This document shows, piece by piece, positions 1-8,566 of a stretch of 12,645 bases of DNA. A program made the position numbers and the translations under genes. The DNA lies in contig JAFZAM010000038.1 in assembly GCA_017557265.1 (NCBI GenBank), positions 1 through 12,645 on the forward strand, read 5' to 3'. The stretch comes from Oscillospiraceae bacterium (GTDB lineage: Bacteria > Bacillota > Clostridia > Oscillospirales > Oscillospiraceae). Every line of letters starts with the position of its first letter. The first letter of the stretch is position 1. The notes under the pieces are model-generated. The model was not told the DNA's origin, searched no databases, and saw nothing but the letters and a program-made list of their open reading frames with translations.

Positions 1-1110
1 CACGACGAGCGTGAGCAGACGCTCAATCAGCTGCTCGTCGAGATGGACGGCTTCGGCACGAACGAGGGCGTCATAGTCATGGCCGCGACCAACAGACCAG
101 ACATCCTCGACCGCGCGCTGCTCCGTCCGGGCCGTTTTGACCGCCAGGTCTACGTCGGGCTGCCCGACGTCAAAGGCCGCGAGGAGATACTCAAGGTCCA
201 TGTCAAGAAAAAGCCTCTCGCCGAAGACGTCAACCTCGCTACCATAGCAAAGGGCACAATAGGCTTCACGGGAGCAGATCTCGAGAACCTTCTAAACGAG
301 GCCGCGCTCCTTTCCGCAAGACGCAGAAAGCGTTTTATAACCATGGACGAGGTCGAGGAGGCTATGATAAAGGTCATCGCCGGACCCGAAAAGCGCAGCA
401 AGGTCGTCTCCGACAAGGACAAGAGGCTCACCGCCTATCACGAAGCGGGCCACGCCGTCGTGATGAATTCGCTCGAATACTGCGACCCGGTCCACCAGAT
501 CTCCATCGTGCCGCGCGGTATGGCCGGCGGCATGACGATACACCTCCCGCAGGAGGATAAGAGCTATAACTCCCGCCTCGAGATGAAGGACGAGATAGTC
601 TCGCTCCTCGGCGGAAGGACGGCCGAAAAGCTCGTTCTCAACGATATCTCGACCGGCGCCTCGAACGACATCCAGCGCGCAAGCGGCATCGCCCGCGCCA
701 TGGTGACGAAGTACGGCATGAGCGATCTGCTCGGCCCGATAACCTACGAGTCCGGCTCGGACGAGGTCTTCCTCGGACGCGATTTCGCGCAGACGAAGCA
801 CTATTCCGAGAAGGTCGCCGCCATGATAGACGACGAGGTCAAGCGCATCGTCGACGATGCGTACGCGCGCTGCGAGGCGATACTGACCGAGAACAAGGAC
901 CTTTTGACTATCACGGCCGAGTATCTAATAGCGCACGAGACCATGAACGCGGATACCTTCGAGCAGATTTGCAGGGAGCGCAAGGCGCCGCCCGAGCCCG
1001 CCCCGAAGCCCGCTCCCGCGCCCGAGCCTGAGCCCGAAGCCGAGCCTGAACTCGAGCCCGAGGCTTCCGCCGATGAGCCGGAGCAGCAGGAGGATAAATA
1101 CGAAGAATGA
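1..1110 (+). CDS. ftsH: ATP-dependent zinc metalloprotease FtsH, C-terminal part (5' end outside window)
   Basis: The reading frame is open from base 1, so only the end of the AAA+ domain and the protease domain are present; the membrane segments and Walker A lie upstream of the window. FtsH is a membrane-anchored hexamer that unfolds and degrades membrane and short-lived cytosolic proteins. Visible signatures are the second region of homology with the arginine finger (ATNRPDILDRALLRPGRFDRQ region, about 85-150), the AAA lid (GFTGADLENLLNEAALL), the zinc site HEAGH at 439-453, and the third zinc ligand, Asp of STGASNDI at 667-669. It ends with a 40-residue Pro/Glu/Ala tail (988-1107) in place of a plain short C-terminus. 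Family identity is certain. The tail is probably disordered and acidic; its role is unknown. Confidence 0.97.
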   Translation, partial: HDEREQTLNQLLVEMDGFGTNEGVIVMAATNRPDILDRALLRPGRFDRQVYVGLPDVKGREEILKVHVKKKPLAEDVNLATIAKGTIGFTGADLENLLNEAALLSARRRKRFITMDEVEEAMIKVIAGPEKRSKVVSDKDKRLTAYHEAGHAVVMNSLEYCDPVHQISIVPRGMAGGMTIHLPQEDKSYNSRLEMKDEIVSLLGGRTAEKLVLNDISTGASNDIQRASGIARAMVTKYGMSDLLGPITYESGSDEVFLGRDFAQTKHYSEKVAAMIDDEVKRIVDDAYARCEAILTENKDLLTITAEYLIAHETMNADTFEQICRERKAPPEPAPKPAPAPEPEPEAEPELEPEASADEPEQQEDKYEE

Positions 1111-1111
1111 C

Positions 1112-1139
1112 GATATAGGCGGGATCTCCCGCCTATATC
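1112..1139 (+). terminator. Strong 12-bp hairpin between ftsH and ychF (terminator-like, no U-tract)
   Basis: A perfect inverted repeat starts 2 bases after the ftsH stop: GATATAGGCGGG at 1112-1123, loop ATCT, CCCGCCTATATC at 1128-1139. The stem is GC-rich near the loop. No run of T follows (the next bases are CGTACATAAAAGG), so it is not a classical intrinsic terminator. It could attenuate readthrough, protect the ftsH mRNA 3' end, or mark a processing point before ychF. Confidence 0.5.
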
Positions 1140-1162
1140 CGTACATAAAAGGAGACTGACCT

Positions 1163-2257
1163 ATGAAGCTTGGGATCGTCGGACTTCCGAACGTCGGAAA
1201 ATCCACTCTGTTCAATGCGCTGACTGACGCCGGCGCCGAGAGCGCCAACTATCCTTTCTGCACAATTGACCCGAACGTCGGCGTCGTGACCGTGCCCGAC
1301 GAGCGGCTCGACTTCCTCTCCGAGATGTATAAGCCCAAGAAGCACACGCCCGCCGTCATCGAGTTCGTCGACATAGCCGGTCTCGTCAAGGGCGCGAGCA
1401 AGGGCGAGGGCCTTGGCAACAAGTTCCTCGAAAACATCCGCAGAACGGACGCCATCGTCCACGTCGTGCGCTGCTTTGACGACGAGAACGTCATCCACGT
1501 CGAGGGAAGCACCGATCCTCTCCGCGATATTGAGATAATAGACCTCGAGCTCATCATGTCCGATATCGAGATAACCGAGCGCCGCGCCGACAAGGCGCGC
1601 AAGGCCGGCAAGGGCGGAGACAAGTCCTTCCTTCACGAGGCCGAGGTATACGAGGCTCTGCTCAAGCACCTCAACGAGGGCAAGTCAGCGAGGACGTTCG
1701 AATGCTCCGACGAGGACGCGGAGCTTCTCAGAGGCTCCGACCTTCTGACGACGAAGCCCGTCATCTACGCCTGCAATCTCGACGAGGACGGCTTCGCTTC
1801 ATACAATACGAATGCATATTTTCTGCAGGTCAAGGAGCTTGCCGAGAAGGAGGGGAGCCAGGTGCTTCCCGTCTGCGCCAAGTTCGAGGCCGAGATGGCT
1901 CAGCTCGACGAAGAGGACAGAGCCATGTTCATGGAGGAACTCGGCATGACCGAGGGCGGCCTCAGCCGTCTTATCAAGTGCTCCTACGCGCTGCTCGGGC
2001 TTATTTCATTCCTGACGTGCGGGCCCGACGAGTGCCGCGCATGGACGATAATAAACGGCACGAAGGCTCCGCAGGCCGCCGGAAAGATACACAGCGACAT
2101 CGAGCGCGGCTTTATACGCGCCGAGGTCGTCTCGTTCGACGATCTTAAAAACTGCGGCAGCATGACCGCCGCGCGCGAGAAGGGCCTCGTCCGCTCCGAG
2201 GGCAAGGACTACGTCATGCGAGACGGCGACATAGTCCATTTCCTCTTCAACGTATGA
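1163..2257 (+). CDS. ychF: Redox-regulated ATPase YchF (Obg-family, OLA1-like)
   Basis: This 364-residue protein has the full family length. The N-terminal P-loop GLPNVGKST is at residues 7-15, the G3 motif DIAGL at 70-74, and the G4 position reads NLDE (205-208) in place of NKxD, the change that gives YchF its ATP preference. A coiled helical insertion follows G3 (about 120-175), and the C-terminal TGS domain (about 278-361) ends in the family-typical DIVHFLFNV. YchF proteins bind ribosomes and act in stress and translation control in the cytosol. The start is supported by AAGGAG at 1149-1154, 8 bases before ATG. The stop overlaps the next start (ATGA), suggesting translational coupling to the membrane protein downstream. 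Confidence 0.97.
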   Translation: MKLGIVGLPNVGKSTLFNALTDAGAESANYPFCTIDPNVGVVTVPDERLDFLSEMYKPKKHTPAVIEFVDIAGLVKGASKGEGLGNKFLENIRRTDAIVHVVRCFDDENVIHVEGSTDPLRDIEIIDLELIMSDIEITERRADKARKAGKGGDKSFLHEAEVYEALLKHLNEGKSARTFECSDEDAELLRGSDLLTTKPVIYACNLDEDGFASYNTNAYFLQVKELAEKEGSQVLPVCAKFEAEMAQLDEEDRAMFMEELGMTEGGLSRLIKCSYALLGLISFLTCGPDECRAWTIINGTKAPQAAGKIHSDIERGFIRAEVVSFDDLKNCGSMTAAREKGLVRSEGKDYVMRDGDIVHFLFNV

Positions 2258-2970
2258 CGGGCGAGCCGCCAAAAAGAATACAGCTCATAGACGCGATACG
2301 CGGGCTGTGCGTCGTGCTGATGGTCGTGCATCATCTGATGTACGACCTCGTATGGATGCTCGGCGCTCCGCTCTGGCTATTTAAGAACCCCGTATTCGAC
2401 GTTCTGCATTATATCTTCGCGGGGACGTTCATCTTCCTCTCAGGTGTGTCCTCGCGCTTTTCGCGCAGCAACGTCAAGCGCGGGCTCAAGTGCATCGCCG
2501 CCGCGATCGTCATAACTGTCGTGACGTATTTCCTTAAAAACCCGATATGGTTCGGCATACTTCATTTTCTCGGCTTCTGCATGGTCTTCTACGGCCTGAC
2601 CGCGAAGCTCTGGGATAAGATACCGCGCGCCGCCGCTCCGTTTATCTATATCGCCCTGCTCGTCGCGACCGCGATATGGATAAAGCAGACCGGGTTCGTC
2701 GAAGCAAAATGGCTCTGGCCCTTTGGATTTAAGACTGCGACTTTTTATTCCGCAGACTATTTTCCGATACTGCCGTGGGTCTTCGTCTTCCTGCTCGGAA
2801 CGTGGGCGGGGAAGTACATCCGCGAGGGAAAGATGCCGGGCTGGTTCTATTCGGTCGAGCCGAAGCTTCTTCCGAGCATCGGGCGTAAGGCGTTCATCGT
2901 CTATCTCGTCCATCAGCCGGTTCTCTACGGGCTCGTGCTGCTCGTTCAGGTCCTGTTTTTCAAGCAATAA
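2254..2970 (+). CDS. DUF1624 / HGSNAT-catalytic-like multispanning membrane protein
   Basis: This 238-residue integral membrane protein has about seven hydrophobic segments (roughly residues 14-33, 48-64, 79-94, 98-115, 128-143, 170-186, 212-236). The start (RIQLIDAIRGLCVVLMVVHH, residues 8-27) matches the RxxxxDxxRG...H opening of the DUF1624/COG3503 family related to heparan-alpha-glucosaminide N-acetyltransferase. Other family-like features are FGILHFLG (100-107), YFPILPW (169-175) and a late VHQP (219-222). Members are thought to move acyl groups across the membrane, but the substrate is unknown and none can be read from the sequence. It overlaps ychF by four bases (ATGA) and has no separate promoter, so it is likely co-transcribed and translationally coupled. 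The family call is firm; function is open. Confidence 0.85.
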   Translation: MTGEPPKRIQLIDAIRGLCVVLMVVHHLMYDLVWMLGAPLWLFKNPVFDVLHYIFAGTFIFLSGVSSRFSRSNVKRGLKCIAAAIVITVVTYFLKNPIWFGILHFLGFCMVFYGLTAKLWDKIPRAAAPFIYIALLVATAIWIKQTGFVEAKWLWPFGFKTATFYSADYFPILPWVFVFLLGTWAGKYIREGKMPGWFYSVEPKLLPSIGRKAFIVYLVHQPVLYGLVLLVQVLFFKQ

Positions 2971-2977
2971 ATGTGAG

Positions 2978-3006
2978 TTGACAACGCTTTGCGCTGATGT
3001 TATAAT
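2978..3006 (+). promoter_or_regulatory. Consensus sigma-A promoter of the thrS T-box unit
   Basis: A perfect -35 box TTGACA (2978-2983) and a perfect -10 box TATAAT (3001-3006) are separated by 17 bases. Transcription should start near 3013, just before the T-box leader. The promoter sits directly after the stop codon of the membrane protein gene, and I see no terminator in between. Confidence 0.9.
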
Positions 3007-3012
3007 CAGCAC

Positions 3013-3230
3013 TTGTTAAAGGCAATGAAGGGAAAGCGGCATTTTCCTCCTCCCAGAGAGAAGCGTCCCGGCTGAAAGCGCTTCAGGCAAGGAAAACGCG
3101 CGGCACCGTCCCGGAGCCGCCCCTTAATCGGGGACGCGATCGCGCGTTACAGCGAGCAATCAAGTTAAACAGCAGGGTGGAACCGTGCTAATGCACCCCT
3201 GCCGCGTAATGCGGCGGGGGTTATTTTTAT
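3013..3230 (+). promoter_or_regulatory. Threonine-specific T-box riboswitch leader of thrS
   Basis: The leader carries the T-box AACAGCAGGGTGGAACCGTG at 3168-3187. A Stem I is visible: AGAGAG (3055-3060), an apical stem GAAGCG/CGCTTC (3060-3065/3079-3084) whose loop contains GGCTGAAAG, a lower pairing TTTTCC/GGAAAA (3042-3047/3091-3096), and a base GCGGC/GCCGC (3036-3040/3116-3120). The likely specifier is ACC (3105-3107), a Thr codon placed shortly before GGAGC as in other T-boxes. The antiterminator is GCAGGG (3172-3177) and GTGC (3185-3188) pairing with GCAC and CCCTGC (3193-3202), leaving the 7-nt bulge TGGAACC. Uncharged tRNA-Thr(GGU) should stabilise it and allow thrS transcription. The exact layout of the specifier loop is inferred by eye. 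Confidence 0.93.
3196..3230 (+). terminator. T-box intrinsic terminator (attenuator) before thrS
   Basis: CCCCTGCCGC (3196-3205), loop GTAAT and GCGGCGGGGG (3211-3220) form a 10-bp stem with one T-G wobble, followed by TTATTTTTAT (3221-3230). Its 5' arm re-uses the bases that pair in the antiterminator (3196-3202), so the two folds exclude each other. Confidence 0.93.
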
Positions 3231-3245
3231 CTGGAGGTCATCAGC

Positions 3246-5018
<1,773 letters not shown>

Positions 5019-5039
5019 AATTTCTAATCATAATTGACG

Positions 5040-5085
5040 AAACTCCTTCGTACAATAGCTCAGAAAGCTTGTACGAAGGAGTTTT
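5040..5085 (+). terminator. 16-bp hairpin after thrS that also contains the sleB ribosome binding site
   Basis: Arms 5040-5055 (AAACTCCTTCGTACAA) and 5069-5084 (its exact complement) enclose a 13-base loop, with TTTT at 5082-5085. It can act as the thrS terminator. The 3' arm holds GAAGGAG (5075-5081), the Shine-Dalgarno of the gene starting at 5089. Any transcript reading through from thrS would therefore hide that site, whereas a transcript starting inside the loop would not. Confidence 0.75.
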
Positions 5086-5088
5086 ATC

Positions 5089-5754
5089 ATGGACAGAAGA
5101 AAGCTCTCGCTGGCTTTGGCGATACTCTTCGTCTTAAACGTCGTCGTCATCATGCTCGTGCAGTCTCTTCAAAACGCCGACGCAGCCGTCTATAAGCAGG
5201 GCTCGACGGGAAGCACCGTGACGCAGATACAAACGAAGCTTAAAAACTGGGGATATTATAACGGCGGCGTCGATGGCATATACGGCAGCAAGACCGTCGC
5301 GGCCGTCAAAAAGTTTCAAAAGACGAACGGGCTCGCCGTCGACGGTATATGCGGAAACAAGACTCTCGCCGCGCTCGGTATAGCGACGGGATCGACGGCG
5401 AATTCCGGCAGCGTCGACCTGCTTGCGCGGCTCATCTCCGCCGAGGCGAGAGGGGAGCCCTACGTCGGGCAGGTGGCGGTCGGCGCGGTCGTTTTAAACC
5501 GCATGGAGCACCCGTCGTTTCCGAATACGATGTCGGGCGTCATCTTTCAGTCCGGCGCGTTTACCTGCGTGACCGACGGGCAGTGGGACAAGCCCGTCGC
5601 GGACAGCGCTTACAGCGCCGCGAGGGACGCGCTTAACGGCTGGGACCCGTCGGGAGGCGCCATCTACTACTTTAATCCAGCGACGGCCACAAGTAAGTGG
5701 ATATGGTCGCGGCCTCTCATCGTCACGATAGGGAAGCACCGCTTCTGCGCATAA
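5089..5754 (+). CDS. sleB: SleB-like spore cortex-lytic enzyme / cell wall hydrolase
   Basis: This 221-residue protein is exported or membrane-anchored: residues 7-26 form a hydrophobic N-terminal segment with a possible signal peptidase site near NADA-AV (29-34). A PG_binding_1 peptidoglycan-binding domain follows (about 36-97, GSTVTQIQTKLKNWGYY...VDGICGNKTLAAL). The C-terminal Hydrolase_2 domain (about 110-221) carries the probable catalytic Glu in LISAEARGEPYVGQVAVGAV (E119). This domain order is that of SleB lytic transglycosylases, which degrade muramic-delta-lactam cortex peptidoglycan during germination; CwlJ lacks the binding domain. No ypeB partner lies next to it. The Shine-Dalgarno AAGGAG (5076-5081) is 7 bases from ATG but inside a strong hairpin. 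A general cell-wall role in a non-spore context remains possible. Confidence 0.88.
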   Translation: MDRRKLSLALAILFVLNVVVIMLVQSLQNADAAVYKQGSTGSTVTQIQTKLKNWGYYNGGVDGIYGSKTVAAVKKFQKTNGLAVDGICGNKTLAALGIATGSTANSGSVDLLARLISAEARGEPYVGQVAVGAVVLNRMEHPSFPNTMSGVIFQSGAFTCVTDGQWDKPVADSAYSAARDALNGWDPSGGAIYYFNPATATSKWIWSRPLIVTIGKHRFCA

Positions 5755-5794
5755 AAAAGCCGCAACGACACTTCGTTACGGCTTTTCGTTTTTC
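5755..5794. terminator. Bidirectional terminator between sleB and dapB
   Basis: AAAAGCCG (5755-5762) pairs with CGGCTTTT (5779-5786) and AACGA (5764-5768) with TCGTT (5773-5777), with one mismatch and a CACT loop. A T-rich run follows on the + strand (to 5793), and the A-run at 5753-5758 gives a U-run on the - strand. It begins right after the sleB stop and overlaps the dapB stop by two bases, so it serves both convergent units. Confidence 0.9.
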
Positions 5795-6551
5795 AGTTGT
5801 TCGCTATCACGTCGCCCATGTCGTACATGCCGGGAGCCGTCTTGGTCGCGAGGTATTTGGCCGCGCGTATCGCGCCTACTGCGAAGACCTCGCGCGAGTA
5901 TATCGTGTGCTTGAACTCGATGACCTCGTCCTTGCCCGCGAAGATGACGGAATGCTCGCCGGGTATCGAGCCGCCCCGGACGGAGGAGATGCCTATCTGT
6001 CCGCTGTTTCTGCGCTCTCGGACCGAGTGTCTGTCGTAAACGTACTTCATGTCCTTCTGCAGGCCCTTTTCGGCGGCCTCCGCGAGCATGTACGCCGTCC
6101 CGCTCGGCGCGTCTATCTTTCTGTTGTGGTGCTTTTCGACGATCTCGACGTCAAAGTCGAGCCCGAGCACGGCTGCGGACTGCTTTATGAGATCGCAGAG
6201 CAGGTTTATCCCGAGCGACATATTGCCGGATCTGAAGATAGGGATAAGGTCGGCCGCCTTTTTCATCGAGGCGATCTGCTCGTCGGAGTGTCCGGTCGAG
6301 CATACGACGGCGGGGACTCGCTTCGCCGTGCAGTAGGCGAGGAGACCCTCGAGCGCGCTTGAGGACGAGAAGTCGATGAGCACGTCGGCTTCCTCTTTTA
6401 TCTCGGGAAATGAACGGTAAACGGGATATGCAGCATCGACCGGATTGACGTCCACTCCGGCGACTATCTCGATTTCCGGATCGTCGGCGCACATATTCGT
6501 AATTACGCGGCCCATCTGACCGCCGCATCCGGACAGTATCGCTCGTATCAT
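5793..6551 (-). CDS. dapB: 4-hydroxy-tetrahydrodipicolinate reductase
   Basis: This 252-residue enzyme reduces the DapA product to tetrahydrodipicolinate with NAD(P)H, on the route to diaminopimelate and lysine. The nucleotide-binding loop SGCGGQMGR is at residues 7-15. The family signature EIVEKHHNRKIDAPSGTA (136-153) includes the catalytic His pair (141-142), Lys145 and the substrate-binding SGT. CSTGHSD (84-90) and SGNMSLGI (108-115) are also typical. It is the last gene of asd-dapA-dapB. Only 13 bases separate it from dapA, and its weak ribosome binding site (AAGGCGAG) overlaps the dapA stop codon, so translational coupling is likely. Confidence 0.97.
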   Translation of the reverse strand: MIRAILSGCGGQMGRVITNMCADDPEIEIVAGVDVNPVDAAYPVYRSFPEIKEEADVLIDFSSSSALEGLLAYCTAKRVPAVVCSTGHSDEQIASMKKAADLIPIFRSGNMSLGINLLCDLIKQSAAVLGLDFDVEIVEKHHNRKIDAPSGTAYMLAEAAEKGLQKDMKYVYDRHSVRERRNSGQIGISSVRGGSIPGEHSVIFAGKDEVIEFKHTIYSREVFAVGAIRAAKYLATKTAPGMYDMGDVIANN

Positions 6552-6564
6552 TTTATCACTCGCC

Positions 6565-7455
6565 TTATTTAAGCTCGAGGCCCGACTGGATGAGTATCTT
6601 CTTCAGCTTTTCCTCATTCTGAGGCTCCATCTCTATCATCGGGAGCCTGAACCGGCCGACGTTCATGCCGAGCAGGTTCATCGTAGTTTTGACGGGGATG
6701 GGGTTGACCTCCATGAACATCGCGTCCATAAGCGGCGCGTATTTGAGGGTCAGAGCCGTCGCCGCGTCAAAGTCCTTCTTCAGGCAGAAGTCGCATATAT
6801 CCGCCATGACGCGCGGCAGGAAGTTGCCGAGCACGGATACGACTCCGACGCCGCCTATCGACATGCAGGGGACGGTGAAGATGTCGTCGCCGCTCCAGAA
6901 ATAGAGGTCGTCGCCGACGGCTGCGCGCGTCTGAAGGATGAGATTGACGTCCTTTGAAGCCTCCTTGACGCCGTTTATCATCGGGTGCTTGGAAAGCTCG
7001 ATGTACGTCGACGCCGCTATCGTGACCCCCGTCCGCGAGGGGACGTGATAGACCATGATCGGGATGTTGACGCGGTCGGCTATGTGGGTAAAGTGGGCGA
7101 TGAGACCCTTCTGCGTGGCCTTGTTGTAATAGGGGGTTACGCAGAGAAGGCCGTCGGCGCCGCTTTTCTCGGCAGCCGTGCCCATGATGACGGCGGAATT
7201 GGTATCGTTGCTGCCGGAGCCCGCGATGACCTTGATGCGGCCGGCCGCGTGCTTGACGGCGAAATCGACGACCTGAATATGCTCGTCGATGCTCTGAGTC
7301 GAGCATTCGCCGGTAGTGCCGTTGATGACGACGGCGGAGGTGCCGCCGGCTATCTGCAGGTCGATGAGCTCGGCGAGCTTCGCGTAGTCGACGCCGTTTT
7401 CGAGATACGGCGTGATCATGGCGACCGAGGAACCTTTGAAGATGGGTGTTTTCAT
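6565..7455 (-). CDS. dapA: 4-hydroxy-tetrahydrodipicolinate synthase
   Basis: This 296-residue TIM-barrel class I aldolase condenses aspartate-semialdehyde with pyruvate. The Schiff-base lysine is K164 (INGVKEAS); Y136 and R141 lie in YHVPSRTG (most homologues have YNVPSRTG), T47/T48 in GTTGE, and Y110 in TPYYNK. I chose ATG at 7453-7455 because GGAGG sits 4 bases before it. An ATG 15 bases further upstream in frame would put that Shine-Dalgarno inside the gene. It lies 25 bases after asd and 13 before dapB in one operon. Its product can also feed dipicolinate synthesis in spore formers. Confidence 0.97.
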   Translation of the reverse strand: MKTPIFKGSSVAMITPYLENGVDYAKLAELIDLQIAGGTSAVVINGTTGECSTQSIDEHIQVVDFAVKHAAGRIKVIAGSGSNDTNSAVIMGTAAEKSGADGLLCVTPYYNKATQKGLIAHFTHIADRVNIPIMVYHVPSRTGVTIAASTYIELSKHPMINGVKEASKDVNLILQTRAAVGDDLYFWSGDDIFTVPCMSIGGVGVVSVLGNFLPRVMADICDFCLKKDFDAATALTLKYAPLMDAMFMEVNPIPVKTTMNLLGMNVGRFRLPMIEMEPQNEEKLKKILIQSGLELK

Positions 7456-7480
7456 GTTTCCTCCATGCATGCCTTACGGC

Positions 7481-8566
7481 TTATTTGGGCTGGATATAAC
7501 CTTTCGCGCAGAGCAGCTCAGCCATGAGAACGTTGCCGCCGGCGGCGCCGCGCAGCGTGTTGTGGGACAGGCTGACGAACTTGACGTCGTACTGCGTGTC
7601 TTCGCGCAGACGGCCTATCGAGACGGCCATGCCGTTTTCGAGCATGCGGTCGAGCTTTGTCTGAGGCCTGTCGGGCTCCTCAAAGTAGTTGAGGAACTTC
7701 TTCGGAGCGGAGGGGAGAGCGAGATCAGCGATGGGATTGTCGTAGTTATCCCACGCATAACGAATCTCCTCGAGGGTCGGCTTGTTCTTGAAGGACGCAA
7801 ACACCGCGGCCATGTGACCGTCGCTGACGGGAACGCGCAGGCACTGCGCCGTGATGGCGATACCCTCTGCCTTTGCGATGACTCCGTCCTTAATCTCGCC
7901 CCAGACCTTGAGAGGCTCCTGCTCGGACTTTTCCTCCTCGCCGCCGATGTACGGGATGACGTTGTCTATCATCTCGGGCCAGCGTTCGAAGGTCTTTCCT
8001 GCGCCGGAAATGGCCTGATACGTGCAGGCGAGCACTCGCTCAATGCCGTATTTACGGAGCGCGTTGAGGGCGGGAACGTAGCTCTGGATGGAGCAGTTTG
8101 ACTTAACGGAGATGAAGCCGCGGGTCGTGCCGAGGCGCTTTTTCTGGTAGTCGATGACGCGGATGTGGTCGGGATTGACTTCGGGGATGATCATCGGAAC
8201 GTCCGGCGTCCAGCGGTGAGCGCTGTTGTTGGACATGACGGGGCATTCCATCTTCGCGTACTCTTCCTCGAAGGCGCGTATCTCGTCCTTGGACATGTCG
8301 ACGGCGCAGAATACGAAGTCGTTCTCGTCGGCGATCTTCTTCGCGTCGGCGACGGCGTCCTTCATGACGAGGTCCTTGAACTTTCCGGGAAGCGCGGAGG
8401 TCATGCACCAGCGACCGCCGAGGGCCTCCTCGTAAGTCTTGCCGGCGCTGCGGCCGCTCGCCGCGACGGTATTGAGCTCAAACCAGGGATGGTTCTCCAT
8501 AAGAGTTATGAGCCTCTGACCGACCATACCGGTCGCTCCGAGTATACCGACCTTGTATTTTTTCAT
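7481..8566 (-). CDS. asd: Aspartate-semialdehyde dehydrogenase (archaeal/fungal-type)
   Basis: This 361-residue enzyme reduces aspartyl phosphate to aspartate-semialdehyde, the branch point to Lys/DAP, Thr and Met. The NADP-binding loop GATGMVGQR is at residues 10-18, the catalytic Cys is C158 in KSNCSIQ, and the active-site His is H251 in VPVSDGHMAAVF. TYQAISGAGK (182-191) and the overall length fit the archaeal/fungal branch better than the classical bacterial Asd branch of about 330 residues. AGGAGG lies 5 bases before ATG. It is the first gene of the operon, behind a leader of about 105 nt with unusual pairing. No lysC lies nearby, so aspartokinase must be encoded elsewhere. Confidence 0.96.
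   Translation of the reverse strand: MKKYKVGILGATGMVGQRLITLMENHPWFELNTVAASGRSAGKTYEEALGGRWCMTSALPGKFKDLVMKDAVADAKKIADENDFVFCAVDMSKDEIRAFEEEYAKMECPVMSNNSAHRWTPDVPMIIPEVNPDHIRVIDYQKKRLGTTRGFISVKSNCSIQSYVPALNALRKYGIERVLACTYQAISGAGKTFERWPEMIDNVIPYIGGEEEKSEQEPLKVWGEIKDGVIAKAEGIAITAQCLRVPVSDGHMAAVFASFKNKPTLEEIRYAWDNYDNPIADLALPSAPKKFLNYFEEPDRPQTKLDRMLENGMAVSIGRLREDTQYDVKFVSLSHNTLRGAAGGNVLMAELLCAKGYIQPK

Noticed and set aside
988..1080. Repeat array in the GAGCCC-rich end of ftsH.
   Set aside because: The units are irregular and simply encode the Pro/Glu tail; there is no fixed spacer as in a CRISPR or VNTR.
3135..3144. CGCGATCGCG palindrome as a possible operator.
   Set aside because: It lies within the T-box leader between Stem I and the antiterminator and is more simply part of the leader fold.
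7456..7470. Upstream dapA start adding MHGGN.
   Set aside because: It would place the GGAGG ribosome binding site inside the coding region; the ATG at 7453-7455 fits.
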